DNA of 64,000 bases from Methylophaga nitratireducenticrescens (GCF_000260985.4 NC_017857.3:1116001-1180000), one strand, 5' to 3'; shown: positions 9,613-17,347, counted from the first letter of the stretch. Notes: generated by a model from the letters alone, not told the origin. Translations and numbers: made by a program.

Positions 9613-10323
9613 TTATTTAGTATTACTAAGAAGTCTTTCATAAATCTTTATTACTTCAGCAGGTGTACCGTTAGCAATGGTTTTGCCTGATTCAATAACA
9701 ACTGCTCTGTCGCATAACCTGAGAATTTGGGAATGGGCGTGCGAAACTAATAATACGGTTTGATTGGATTGGATTTTGGCAATCATGGCTTTTTCAGCCT
9801 TTTCTCTAAAGTCTCTATCGCCCACACTTAAGACTTCGTCAATTAACAACACATCTGGGCTGATGATTGTACTTACGGAAAACCCGAGTCTGGTACGCAT
9901 TCCAGATGAATAGGTGTGTACAGGTTCAAAGAAAAAGTCTTCAAGACCAGAAAACTCGTGTATCTCGTCAAGTTTTGTTTCAACTTCACTCCGACTATAG
10001 CCTTGCAACATACCGCTAATGATAGCGTTATCCCTACCACTCAGATTCTGATCAAATCCTGCTTGCAGTGCTAATAATGAGACGGATATATTATTGTTGG
10101 TTATGGTGCCCGTATCCGGTTTAATAATGCCTGAGATCAGTTTAAGTAATGTCGACTTTCCGGCACCATTTCTTCCTAAAATTCCGAGAGTTTCTCCTGG
10201 AAATATATCAAGATTAATTGATTTTAAAGCTTCATAATATTGAGTTCTACGGAAAAGGCTTCCTGCACGTTTATAACGGACTGCTACATCTTGAAGCGAA
10301 ATGACGGGGTCTATTTGCATCAT
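9613..10323 (-). CDS. wzt: Polysaccharide ABC exporter ATPase (Wzt/KpsT type), short form
   Basis: A 236-aa nucleotide-binding subunit: Walker A GRNGAGKS at residues 50-57, signature YSSGMRTRLGF, Walker B VLLIDEVLSVGD and switch VSHAHSQ. The start is ATG 10323 (MMQIDPVISL), overlapping the permease stop as ATGA; an upstream extension runs inside the permease gene and looks spurious. It lacks the C-terminal carbohydrate-binding domain of Wzt proteins that recognise a capped O-antigen, so export here may be coupled to synthesis, as in KpsT or Klebsiella O2a-type systems. It energises glycan flipping across the inner membrane. Confidence 0.88.
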   Translation of the reverse strand: MMQIDPVISLQDVAVRYKRAGSLFRRTQYYEALKSINLDIFPGETLGILGRNGAGKSTLLKLISGIIKPDTGTITNNNISVSLLALQAGFDQNLSGRDNAIISGMLQGYSRSEVETKLDEIHEFSGLEDFFFEPVHTYSSGMRTRLGFSVSTIISPDVLLIDEVLSVGDRDFREKAEKAMIAKIQSNQTVLLVSHAHSQILRLCDRAVVIESGKTIANGTPAEVIKIYERLLSNTK

Positions 10324-11813
10324 GAAAGAACTACCCTTGGGAAAATATAACGCAATTTTTTGTATGATATCAGCGTCAATGCACAGCCTATAATTGAAAT
10401 GACTGCCCAAATTCCCATAGTAGAAAAGTCGGGGTATATACCTTCGATGAAAATTTCTCGGTAGCATTTGATGATAAAAGCCATAGGATTCAAAAGAAAC
10501 AGCTCTTGCCATTTTTCCGGAATGCTCTCATAACTGTAAAAAATTCCAGACATGAACATGACAAATGTAAGACCGGTTGAGACAATGTGACTGATGTCAC
10601 GAACAAAAGGAACTAAAGCTGCAAGTATACAACCAAACATTACAATTAGTAGCGTTTGCAGCAAGATAACTGGTACTAGAGTTAGCCAGTGGAGCCCGGG
10701 TGGATATCCTTGTAACCAGACAAAGGCGAATAATACGAGAAAAACGGGAATTTGCTTCAAGCTGGCCTGCACGAGGCTGACTAGGGGAAAAACAATTGAT
10801 GGAATAGCTATCTGTAGCATTAATCCCTGACCGGTAATAATACTGTTACTACTATTGGAGACCGCTTTGCTAAACCACATCCAAGGAATTAGTCCGGTCA
10901 GTAAAAAAGTGATGAATCCTTCTCCTCCACGTTGTAATAAAAAACCGAAGACCAGAAAATAAATGATCATGTGCAATAAAGGCTCAATAACCCACCAAAG
11001 ATAACTAAGGTAGTTACGTTGTGTTTCCGAGCGTAGATTAAAGATGGCTTTGGTCCAGATTAGTTCCATCAATCCCGTCAGCGTTGCATGACGATGGCGT
11101 CGGTTGTGAAACGAGTAGATATTTACTTCTTCAGAATCTGTTAACAGTTCTTCGCCGTATTCGCGGGCTAATTTTAATTTTCGCGCGAGCTTTAAATCAC
11201 CAGACTTTTCTGCCGATTCGGCCGCTAAGATATAGCCTGCCGGGTTTTCAGGAAAGAGTTTGCGAAACGCCGCCCAGCGTTTCAGCGCCGTATGCCAGTC
11301 CTGCTGTTGCATGGCGATTTCAGCATATTGTTTGTGGGGTTTGGGATGGCTTGGCACAAGTTCACGGGCTTTTGCATTGAAAACTTCTGCTTCGTCATAT
11401 AGCCCTTTCCTGAGGGCGCAGTCACTGGATTGCAGCCAAATTTCAAGTATTTTAGGATGTTGCTTTCGTGCTGTTTCGAATAATTCTGCAGCAAGTTGAA
11501 TTTCGCCTTGGGCGAGACGAATCCTTGCGCCATGCAATAAAGTATTTGGATTATTGGGAAAACGTTCACTAGCAAGTTGGTGAATTTTTTCAGCGGTTTC
11601 CACATCCTTTGCCTGCAGGCACGCGTCAATTGCACCAAACCAAACCTGAGCTTGATTCGGATAGGCCCGCTGCAATATATCCCAACGTTTGGCTGCCATC
11701 CTCCAATCGCCTTTTCTAGACGCTTCTCTGGGCCAATCAAGAACCTCTTCAATCGGAGGGAGCGGTGAAGAAAATGATGGAGACGGAGGGCTGGTGATCA
11801 AATTCACTCTCAC
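10320..11813 (-). CDS. TPR domain fused to ABC-2 polysaccharide permease (Wzm/KpsM type)
   Basis: The protein has 497 aa. Residues about 20-225 are a series of 34-residue helical repeats of TPR type (for example AQVWFGAIDACLQAKDVETA), and residues about 240-497 form an ABC-2 permease with the family's N-terminal amphipathic region, six or so hydrophobic helices and a YRNYLSY-like element (QRNYLSYLWW). Typical Wzm/KpsM proteins are about 260 aa, so a cytoplasmic TPR module of some 230 residues has been added. It forms the membrane pore with the ATPase encoded next, presumably with the TPR recruiting synthesis enzymes or gauging the chain. No frame disruption is seen at the fusion. Confidence 0.85.
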   Translation of the reverse strand: MRVNLITSPPSPSFSSPLPPIEEVLDWPREASRKGDWRMAAKRWDILQRAYPNQAQVWFGAIDACLQAKDVETAEKIHQLASERFPNNPNTLLHGARIRLAQGEIQLAAELFETARKQHPKILEIWLQSSDCALRKGLYDEAEVFNAKARELVPSHPKPHKQYAEIAMQQQDWHTALKRWAAFRKLFPENPAGYILAAESAEKSGDLKLARKLKLAREYGEELLTDSEEVNIYSFHNRRHRHATLTGLMELIWTKAIFNLRSETQRNYLSYLWWVIEPLLHMIIYFLVFGFLLQRGGEGFITFLLTGLIPWMWFSKAVSNSSNSIITGQGLMLQIAIPSIVFPLVSLVQASLKQIPVFLVLFAFVWLQGYPPGLHWLTLVPVILLQTLLIVMFGCILAALVPFVRDISHIVSTGLTFVMFMSGIFYSYESIPEKWQELFLLNPMAFIIKCYREIFIEGIYPDFSTMGIWAVISIIGCALTLISYKKLRYIFPRVVLS

Positions 11814-12130
11814 GGATTGTTATATTAAAGCGAGATTATAACGGAATTGAGCATAGCTTTGATGGTAAAGTTACCTTAATTTGTTGCTTGTCACCTTATT
11901 ATGTATTTGCTAAGTGGCTTTTAAACAGTGCGAGCCTCTGGCGAAAACAAAGCTTTGATAGTTGAGCGGATTATTGCAATACGTTATCTTGTTAATGTTA
12001 TTCAAACAGTTATCGGCAAAGGGGCGGGCGACAGGGTTCGTAAAGATAACTAACAAACCTGATGAGCTTGAAACATCGTAGTTTCTGCAATGCTCATCAA
12101 AATCTAACTGAAGCTTAAGGAGAATCGCCT
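11814..12130. other. Divergent intergenic region between permease and cysC
   Basis: A 317-bp stretch that must hold promoters for both directions. I see no convincing sigma-70 hexamer pair and no coding signal. The ribosome binding site for cysC (AAGGAG, 12117-12122) closes it. Confidence 0.4.
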
Positions 12131-12733
12131 GTGGAAAGGGAGAATATTGTCTGGCATTTGCATAAAGTCAGCAAAGCGGATCGAAGTCAGCAGAAAAAAC
12201 AGCGCTCTGCCATTTTATGGTTTACCGGTTTAAGTGCTTCGGGTAAATCCACTATCGCCGGGGCAGTAGAGCAGGCTTTGTTTGAGTTAGGACATCATAC
12301 CTATTTGCTGGATGGGGATAACGTCAGGCATGGGTTGAATAAGGATCTGGGATTTTCGGATGAGGATCGGGTTGAAAATATTCGTCGTATCGGTGAAATG
12401 GCGAAATTGTTTGCTGATGCCGGTTTAATTGTCTTAACCGCTTTTATTTCACCTTTTCGTTCTGATCGCCGTTTGGTGCGTGATCTGGTGGAAGCTGATG
12501 AATTCGTCGAAGTGTACATGGATACACCGCTCAGTGTGTGCGAGCAGCGAGATCCGAAAGGTCTCTATCAAAAAGCCCGGCGCGGCGAGATTAAAAACTT
12601 CACCGGAATTGATTCTGAATACGAAGCTCCCGAAGCGGCTGAAGTCACATTGAATACTGCAGAATGTGATGTTTCTGAATGTGTCGCACAGGTTATTGAG
12701 TATTTACGCACCCATAACATTATTCACACCTAG
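12131..12733 (+). CDS. cysC: Adenylylsulfate (APS) kinase
   Basis: Phosphorylates APS at the 3' position to give PAPS. Walker A GLSASGKS is at residues 33-40; [19 protein letters not shown] and [20 protein letters not shown] are CysC signatures. The start is GTG with AAGGAG eight bases before it. No cysD, cysN or sulfate reductase is adjacent; the gene lies instead beside a polysaccharide cluster and a DHH phosphoesterase, so the PAPS may serve sulfotransfer as well as assimilation. That link is inference. Confidence 0.95.
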   Translation: MERENIVWHLHKVSKADRSQQKKQRSAILWFTGLSASGKSTIAGAVEQALFELGHHTYLLDGDNVRHGLNKDLGFSDEDRVENIRRIGEMAKLFADAGLIVLTAFISPFRSDRRLVRDLVEADEFVEVYMDTPLSVCEQRDPKGLYQKARRGEIKNFTGIDSEYEAPEAAEVTLNTAECDVSECVAQVIEYLRTHNIIHT

Positions 12734-12739
12734 GTTTTT

Positions 12740-13699
12740 ATGCGATTTATTGATGTATTTAATGGCGATGCCGATGGCATCTGTGCGCTGGTACAATTAC
12801 GACTGGCCGAACCGAGAAATTCAGAATTAGTCACGGGTATTAAGCGAGATATTAATCTGCTTAAAAAAGTGCAGGCTGATGTAGGCGACAAGCTGACGGT
12901 ACTGGACCTCTCGATGGAAAAAAATGCCGCGGATTTAATGCGATTGCTGGAGGCGGGGGCAGAAGTCTTTTACGCCGATCATCACCAACCCGGGGAGATC
13001 CCACAACATGCTGGTTTATCTGCCCATATCGATATGGCTGCTACGACCTGCACCTCATTAATCATTGATAAGTACCTTAATGGACAATTTCATCAGTGGG
13101 CTATCACTGCTGCTTATGGTGATAATCTGACTGCCGTTGCAGAGCAGCTTGCTGATGAAGCCGGCATGACTTTCGAGCAACGTGAAGAAGTAAAATCGCT
13201 GGGGGTTTATCTGAATTACAACGGCTATGGTGCCAATATCGACGATTTGATATTTCACCCGGCTGAGCTATTCAAGCAATGTGTCGCTTACGCTTCACCA
13301 TTTGATTTTATCCATGAAAACCGTGCCGCCTACGAAAAACTCTCTACGGGCTATAACGACGATATGCGTGCTGGCCTGACCATCGCTCCTAAATACCAAA
13401 CCGAAAAACTGGCCGTTATCTGCTTGCCAGATGAAAAGTGGGCCCGTCGTGTCAGCGGCGTGTTAGGCAATGAATTGGCCAATCAGTTTCCGGATCGTGC
13501 TCATGCGATTGTGTCGGTAAAAGATGCTGATCATTATCTGGTGAGTCTGCGTGCCCCGAATTCCAATCGTAGCGGCGCAGATGAAATTGCCGGTCAATTT
13601 CCCACCGGGGGAGGACGTAAAGCCGCCGCAGGTATTAATGCCCTACCAATGCAACAATTGTATAAACTGATTGAAGCAATGGAAAAACACTATGCTTAA
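12740..13699 (+). CDS. DHH/DHHA1-family phosphoesterase
   Basis: The order of motifs is that of NrnA/RecJ-type phosphoesterases: FNGDADGICA at residues 7-16, DHH at 80-82, and the DHHA1 glycine motif GGGRKAAAG near residues 290-298. Family members cleave nanoRNA, cyclic dinucleotides or 3'-phosphoadenosine 5'-phosphate (pAp). It starts six bases after cysC and is surely co-transcribed, which favours pAp removal, because pAp is the by-product of using the PAPS that CysC makes. Several NrnA proteins are established pAp phosphatases; for this protein it is inferred. Confidence 0.8.
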   Translation: MRFIDVFNGDADGICALVQLRLAEPRNSELVTGIKRDINLLKKVQADVGDKLTVLDLSMEKNAADLMRLLEAGAEVFYADHHQPGEIPQHAGLSAHIDMAATTCTSLIIDKYLNGQFHQWAITAAYGDNLTAVAEQLADEAGMTFEQREEVKSLGVYLNYNGYGANIDDLIFHPAELFKQCVAYASPFDFIHENRAAYEKLSTGYNDDMRAGLTIAPKYQTEKLAVICLPDEKWARRVSGVLGNELANQFPDRAHAIVSVKDADHYLVSLRAPNSNRSGADEIAGQFPTGGGRKAAAGINALPMQQLYKLIEAMEKHYA

Positions 13700-13731
13700 C
13701 GATAATTTACGTGATCTATTTCTCAATTGCC

Positions 13732-13758
13732 TACTGCTTCACTGGAACTAAAGCAGTA
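13732..13758. terminator. Hairpin after the cysC-DHH pair
   Basis: TACTGCTT and AAGCAGTA form a perfect 8-bp stem around an 11-base loop. No T-run follows, so termination strength is uncertain. A second small hairpin (CAGCTCT/AGAGCTG, 13780-13795) follows. Confidence 0.35.
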
Positions 13759-13825
13759 AATTATCTTACTCTTTGACTGCAGCTCTGGAGAGCTGAATTT
13801 AATTAAAAACAAGGAGTATGGAAAG

Positions 13826-14092
13826 ATGTTAAAAAAATGGATCATTTCGTTATTACTGGCTTTTTCACTCGTATCATTTTCTGCGTTAGCTGCTGATAAA
13901 ATAAATATCAACACCGCGTCAGCAGATGAATTGCAGCTGCTCAATGGCGTGGGGCCCTCTACTGCCAATGCTATTGTTCAATATCGTGAACAGAACGGTG
14001 CATTCACACAAGTTGAAGATTTGGTAAATATCAAAGGGATCGGTGAGAAAAAAGTAGCCAAGATTGCAGAGAATGTAACTGTCTCTGACTAG
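13826..14092 (+). CDS. ComEA-like secreted helix-hairpin-helix DNA-binding protein
   Basis: A Sec signal peptide (basic MLKKW, hydrophobic core, cut near ALA-A) is followed by a tandem helix-hairpin-helix domain: INTASADELQLLNGVG and LVNIKGIGEKKVAKI. Short ComEA proteins of this size (88 aa) bind incoming DNA in the periplasm of naturally competent Gram-negatives. AAGGAG precedes the ATG and a strong terminator follows, so it is probably monocistronic. Some homologues have no proven role in uptake. Confidence 0.85.
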   Translation: MLKKWIISLLLAFSLVSFSALAADKININTASADELQLLNGVGPSTANAIVQYREQNGAFTQVEDLVNIKGIGEKKVAKIAENVTVSD

Positions 14093-14110
14093 GCTGACGT
14101 ATCTTTAATG

Positions 14111-14141
14111 AAAAGGTGAGGCTGACAACCTCACCTTTTTT
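14111..14141 (+). terminator. Rho-independent terminator of the comEA-like gene
   Basis: An 11-bp perfect stem (AAAAGGTGAGG with CCTCACCTTTT) and a 7-base loop run into T residues, 19 bases after the stop codon. It also marks the left edge of the accessory island. Confidence 0.85.
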
Positions 14142-14294
14142 ATACTCCTTGTGGATTGTAATTCACTTTGTCAGCAACAATGTAAAAATCTCCTTACAGC
14201 AATTGAATTTTGTCTCCCTGAAAATTGCTATTCAAAATGACATTCATCCCAGTATGAGTATAATTCTTTATTTATTAATTTCAGCTTGAAATAC

Positions 14295-14525
14295 ATGCCC
14301 ATTGAACCACCCCAGTTAAAAAAATTACGCAAAGATCTTGGTCTAACCCAAGCTGAAGCTGCTGAATCAGTACGTGTAGAACGTCAAACATGGATTAGTT
14401 GGGAGCGTGATGCAAATAAACCGACAGCGCGATCCATCCCCGATGGATTATTAGAATTGTTTTGCATAAAATATAAAGTTAATTACAGAGTGCTTGACAA
14501 AAAAGTATACATCGTATACCATTAG
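14295..14525 (+). CDS. Small XRE-type helix-turn-helix regulator
   Basis: A 76-aa protein. LKKLRKDLGLTQAEAAESVRVERQTWISWERD is a clear Xre/Cro-type HTH, with the recognition helix around residues 24-38. I use ATG 14295; TTG 14286 in the same frame adds three residues. A palindrome, GTATACATCGTATAC, overlaps the last codons and a related one lies before the next gene, so it probably regulates the downstream operon. Phage- or island-like; no defined family beyond the HTH. Confidence 0.75.
   Translation: MPIEPPQLKKLRKDLGLTQAEAAESVRVERQTWISWERDANKPTARSIPDGLLELFCIKYKVNYRVLDKKVYIVYH
14494..14522 (+). promoter_or_regulatory. Putative promoter overlapped by palindromic operator
   Basis: TTGACA (14494-14499) is a consensus -35 box; TACCAT at 17-bp spacing or TATACC at 15-bp spacing is a possible -10. 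The dyad GTATACATCGTATAC (14505-14519) covers the spacer and -10, as expected for a repressor site. A terminator-like hairpin lies just downstream, which weakens the promoter call. Confidence 0.4.
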
Positions 14526-14538
14526 TTTCAAATGTTAC

Positions 14539-14561
14539 CTGCCTATCGGGCAGTTTTTTTT
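14539..14561 (+). terminator. Rho-independent terminator after the HTH gene
   Basis: CTGCC/GGCAG stem (14539-14543, 14549-14553) followed by eight T residues, 14 bases after the regulator stop. It separates the regulator from the LAGLIDADG/AAA+ genes or attenuates readthrough. Confidence 0.65.
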
Positions 14562-14571
14562 GCTACCATAG

Positions 14572-14586
14572 GTATACATTGTAAAC
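14572..14586. promoter_or_regulatory. Second operator-like dyad upstream of the LAGLIDADG gene
   Basis: GTATACATTGTAAAC differs from the dyad at 14505-14519 in two positions and lies 16 bp before the next start codon. Two such sites 67 bp apart beside an HTH gene suggest autoregulation and control of the operon. Confidence 0.45.
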
Positions 14587-14602
14587 TACTTGGGATCAAT
14601 TT

Positions 14603-15112
14603 ATGTCACTCTTACAAAAATCAGAATTAGGCGCATTACTAAGTTTTGAACGTACAGCCCCCTTCTTAAATGATGTTTCAATCCAGCAAATGACCGATCT
14701 TGCTTGGGCCGCTGGCTTCATTGATGGTGAAGGATGGATTGGAATTGCACGTCAAACACGCAAAGGCTATGACACGATTACACATCGTTTGAAAGTAGCA
14801 ATCACACAAAACAATCTCGAAGTGCTTGAACATTTAAAAAACGTAATTGGCGAATCTGGAGCAATCACAAAGGGTGTCAGAACCGAAAAAATGAATCGCC
14901 AAAGTTATGCGTTGGTCTTTGATAGTCAGCATGCACTAAATGCCATTCGTAAAGTCCGTCCATTCTTGAAGCGAAAAAGTCATGAGGCGGATGCCGTCTT
15001 TGCCATGTGGGAGGAAGGTCTCATGGGCAAGCGTCCAGGGGCGAAAGGATGGCCACCGGAAATATACAAAATTCGTGAAAAGTGGGCACAGAAAATATCA
15101 CGCTTGAAATGA
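14603..15112 (+). CDS. LAGLIDADG-family homing endonuclease, single motif, free-standing
   Basis: Residues 33-44 read LAWAAGFIDGEG, a LAGLIDADG motif with acidic residues D41 and E43 at the metal-binding end, followed by the beta-rich core (WIGIARQ, HRLKVAITQN, YALVFDS). At 169 aa with one motif it should act as a homodimer. It is not inside an intron or intein that I can see, but is the first gene of a small operon with an AAA+ ATPase. It could be a free-standing homing nuclease, a domesticated nuclease or a LAGLIDADG-fold regulator like WhiA. Start ATG preceded by GGGATC. Confidence 0.8.
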   Translation: MSLLQKSELGALLSFERTAPFLNDVSIQQMTDLAWAAGFIDGEGWIGIARQTRKGYDTITHRLKVAITQNNLEVLEHLKNVIGESGAITKGVRTEKMNRQSYALVFDSQHALNAIRKVRPFLKRKSHEADAVFAMWEEGLMGKRPGAKGWPPEIYKIREKWAQKISRLK

Positions 15113-15120
15113 ATTATTCA

Positions 15121-15148
15121 CATGCCCCTGCCGGGCGGTTGGGGCATG
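15121..15148 (+). other. Intercistronic hairpin
   Basis: CATGCCCC and GGGGCATG form a perfect 8-bp stem, with inner TGCCGGGCGG able to pair further, in the 59-bp gap between the endonuclease and ATPase genes. No T-run follows; a processing or attenuation element is possible. Confidence 0.45.
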
Positions 15149-15171
15149 CAATCATTTTAAAGAGAAAAGTC

Positions 15172-16260
15172 ATGGCTAAATCCACTTTTGAAAATTTCAT
15201 CGAAAAAGCAGAATTAAATGAAACACATTCTTCGAACTTGCTTGAGGAAGAAACGTATTCTGCAAAACGTGAAAGAGTCGCTGTGATACCAAAAAATCAT
15301 CACATCATTTATGACAAATCAGTAGTCACACGTGAGTATGACAAGGAAGTTAGCGGTAAACGCAAAAAAATTCTTCGGGATTTATTAGAAGAGCCAAATC
15401 ATAAACCGATTGCATCTTTTGAAAATGAAATAATCGATGATCTTGATAAATTGGGCAAAAAATTTGGTAATTTCAGTGACGTTATCAATCTGTGTAAAAA
15501 CGCATTATGGCTGGGAAGCCTGGAAGCACCAAAGTTGTTTTCTATACCTCCCCTGTTACTTTCAGGTCCTCCTGGAGTAGGAAAGACTCGATTTATTTCA
15601 GAGTTGGCGGCAGTACTCGGCACAGATTTCTTTTCGTTAGATTTCTCTACGGTTTCATCTAGCTTTGTGGTTGCCGGAGGAGCTAGCTCATGGAGTGAAA
15701 GCAAACCGGGTTTTGTTAGTAACAGCATGAGAAATAGTCGTTATGCGAATCCCATCATCATGCTTGATGAGCTCGACAAAGCGTCTGTTGATTCTCGACA
15801 TGATCCTATGGGGCCAATGTATAGCTTATTAGAAAAGCATACGGCTAAGCGGTTTGTTGATGAGTATCTGGAAATTCCTTTTGATCTCAGCTCGGTGATA
15901 TGGATCGCGTCAGCCAATTATCCTGAGCGTATCCCACAGCCCATACGATCTCGGATGCTGGAAATCCCCATCTCTAATCCAACATCAGAACAATCAAAAA
16001 CCATAATCTCTTCTATTTACAAAGAGCTTTTGCTAAACCCGTGGGGAAAACATTTTTCAGTTGAACTCGATACTAAAGTCATTGAGAAACTTTCAAAGCT
16101 ACCACCACGTATTGCCAGGATCCAACTTGAAAATGCTATGGCGAATGCAGTTCGACGTTCAAAAGCAAAAGTGCGGCCTGTTGTGATTCTCCCCAAAGAT
16201 GTGTTGATTTCTTCCACTAAACCAAAATCAAAAGGCATGGGGTTTCTGGCAGAAATCTAA
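15172..16260 (+). CDS. AAA+ ATPase of unknown role (Lon/MoxR-like core)
   Basis: From ATG 15172 the protein is 362 aa. Walker A GPPGVGKT is at 132-139, Walker B IIMLDE at 195-200, sensor-1 Asn near 249 in WIASANY, and an arginine finger in PQPIRSRM near 257-262. The module resembles the ATPase part of Lon, but there is no protease domain and no Lon N-domain; the first 80 residues are charged and look partly disordered. The upstream extension to 15082 overlaps the endonuclease gene and is unlikely; AAAGAGAAAAG precedes ATG 15172. The genes around it suggest a mobile or defence-type operon in which it remodels or loads a partner. Function unknown. Confidence 0.78.
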   Translation: MAKSTFENFIEKAELNETHSSNLLEEETYSAKRERVAVIPKNHHIIYDKSVVTREYDKEVSGKRKKILRDLLEEPNHKPIASFENEIIDDLDKLGKKFGNFSDVINLCKNALWLGSLEAPKLFSIPPLLLSGPPGVGKTRFISELAAVLGTDFFSLDFSTVSSSFVVAGGASSWSESKPGFVSNSMRNSRYANPIIMLDELDKASVDSRHDPMGPMYSLLEKHTAKRFVDEYLEIPFDLSSVIWIASANYPERIPQPIRSRMLEIPISNPTSEQSKTIISSIYKELLLNPWGKHFSVELDTKVIEKLSKLPPRIARIQLENAMANAVRRSKAKVRPVVILPKDVLISSTKPKSKGMGFLAEI

Positions 16261-16317
16261 ATGGCACCTACATTATAAAAATGTCGTTGCCATTAATTAA
16301 TTTACAAGGAGAAAGTA

Positions 16318-16665
16318 ATGTTATTTGGTTTACCTCGTGCAGATATTCAACTGGTCGATTGGAATATCATTTGTTTAAATTTACCTTCAGGAGAAACAGG
16401 GGAATTTTTTATTGGCTATAGCTTGAAAGATCAACTAGGCCGTTTTAGTACGCCAATAGTTGAGTATGACGATACAAACTGTTTCGGTAAAACGCAATCA
16501 GGTTCTGTTTATACCTTAATTGGTCCTCCAGGCCATCCTTGTATAGATGGAATGTACGTTTTAGATGAATTGTTCGGAAAAGAGCATATTCAACGAGAGC
16601 TTTTCTCCAAAAAAGCATCCGGTATTGTTCGTTTTAAATATCCTGTTGATACATCATCAGAATAG
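16318..16665 (+). CDS. Small protein of unknown function, paralog of the next gene
   Basis: A 115-aa soluble protein with AAGGAG eight bases before the ATG. It shares an ordered pattern with its downstream neighbour: WNI then LP, FF(V)G, an S-T pair, a T-x-SG-x-x-Y motif, G-x-P and a final L-x-G. No signal peptide or membrane helix. Gene order suggests it is part of the same operon as the AAA+ ATPase, 57 bp upstream. I do not recognise a domain. Confidence 0.6.
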   Translation: MLFGLPRADIQLVDWNIICLNLPSGETGEFFIGYSLKDQLGRFSTPIVEYDDTNCFGKTQSGSVYTLIGPPGHPCIDGMYVLDELFGKEHIQRELFSKKASGIVRFKYPVDTSSE

Positions 16666-16701
16666 TTGCACTTAAATTGGTAACGGATAGGGATATTATG
16701 T

Positions 16702-17031
16702 ATGGATAATAAAATTACACTTTTTCACTGGAACATATTGGAGTTACCAGATAACCAAGCTATTTTTGTTGGGTTACAGCATCGACCAGAGCGAGATAAT
16801 ATACAAAAGCACGATATTACTGCTGATATTCTTCTAAATTATTCTTTTCGACAAAGCACCGCTATTCAGCTGTTTGATGAAATCACAGGCCAAGGTGTTA
16901 CACGTTCAGGCAGACAATATCATTGTCTTGGGTTACCCAGCGATCCAAAAAATTTAATTAGAATGATGGTTAAGTTAAAGTTTGGTTTATTGCCCTGTAG
17001 GTTTAGATATGAATTTAAACAAAACTCTTAA
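16702..17031 (+). CDS. Small protein of unknown function, paralog of the previous gene
   Basis: A 109-aa protein. HWNILELPDNQAIFVG, STAIQLFDE, VTRSGRQYHCLGLP and LKFG align in order with the preceding protein, so the pair arose by tandem duplication and then diverged strongly. It ends the small operon; downstream lies only IS30 debris. No known domain recognised. GGATAGGGAT upstream is a weak ribosome binding site. Confidence 0.55.
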   Translation: MDNKITLFHWNILELPDNQAIFVGLQHRPERDNIQKHDITADILLNYSFRQSTAIQLFDEITGQGVTRSGRQYHCLGLPSDPKNLIRMMVKLKFGLLPCRFRYEFKQNS

Positions 17032-17113
17032 ACATCAAAGAGCAATCCAAAAGATGCCTACGTATAAACGTTATCAAAAACTCACCGCTTCGCCAATTTT
17101 GAATCTCGCGAGT

Positions 17114-17325
17114 TCAAATTTGAAGTACAACGCCTGACTCGAAGAATAACCTGAGCAGATTTCTGTTATTCATGCCATTTTCTGGAACGGTAGTTCAACC
17201 GTTCCACTACTGGTAGGGAGCCTGTCGTGTAATAGTGTTGAAGTTGAAGTCCATGCTTTTGGGGAAGTAATACGGATTAGGCCATTGGTATTCTCATTGG
17301 TACCGCTCACTGACGCAGAGGTATG
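17114..17325 (-). pseudogene. IS30-family transposase remnant, C-terminal part
   Basis: Read on the minus strand through frameshifts, the stretch gives SGTNENTNGLIR, then YYFPKSMDFNFNTITRQ and finally FFESGVVLQI before a stop at 17114. GTNENTNGLIRQYFPK is the diagnostic C-terminal block of IS30-family DDE transposases. It is the continuation of the fragment at 19715-20268, cut by the IS66 element between them. A hairpin (GGAACGGT/ACCGTTCC, 17184-17205) and a palindrome around CTCGCGAG (17104-17111) also lie in or beside it. Confidence 0.75.
17318..17325. repeat. Left target-site duplication of IS66
   Basis: GAGGTATG directly abuts the left inverted repeat; it matches GAGGGATG at the right end in 7 of 8 bases. 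Confidence 0.75.
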
Positions 17326-17347
17326 GTAAGCGTTGACCCGTTACACC

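Noticed and set aside
10324-10512. N-terminal extension of the wzt ATPase
   Set aside because: Lies inside the permease coding region; the ATP-binding domain begins normally at MMQIDPVISL with an ATGA overlap.
11282-11752. Long minus-strand ORF of 156 aa inside the TPR part of the permease gene
   Set aside because: It overlaps entirely with the 497-aa fusion gene in another frame, has no ribosome binding site and shows no domain-like pattern.
12301-12519. Minus-strand ORF within cysC and other antisense ORFs in the rps, dxr and der genes
   Set aside because: Shadow frames of strongly conserved genes without independent signals.
14603-15112. Intein or intron-borne homing endonuclease
   Set aside because: No extein or splice-junction residues and no interrupted host gene; it has its own start, leader and operator-like site.
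17041-17325. tRNA or other structured RNA gene suggested by GAACGGT/ACCGTTC and CTCGCGAG palindromes
   Set aside because: No cloverleaf or CCA-type end; the stretch is explained by the IS30 remnant.
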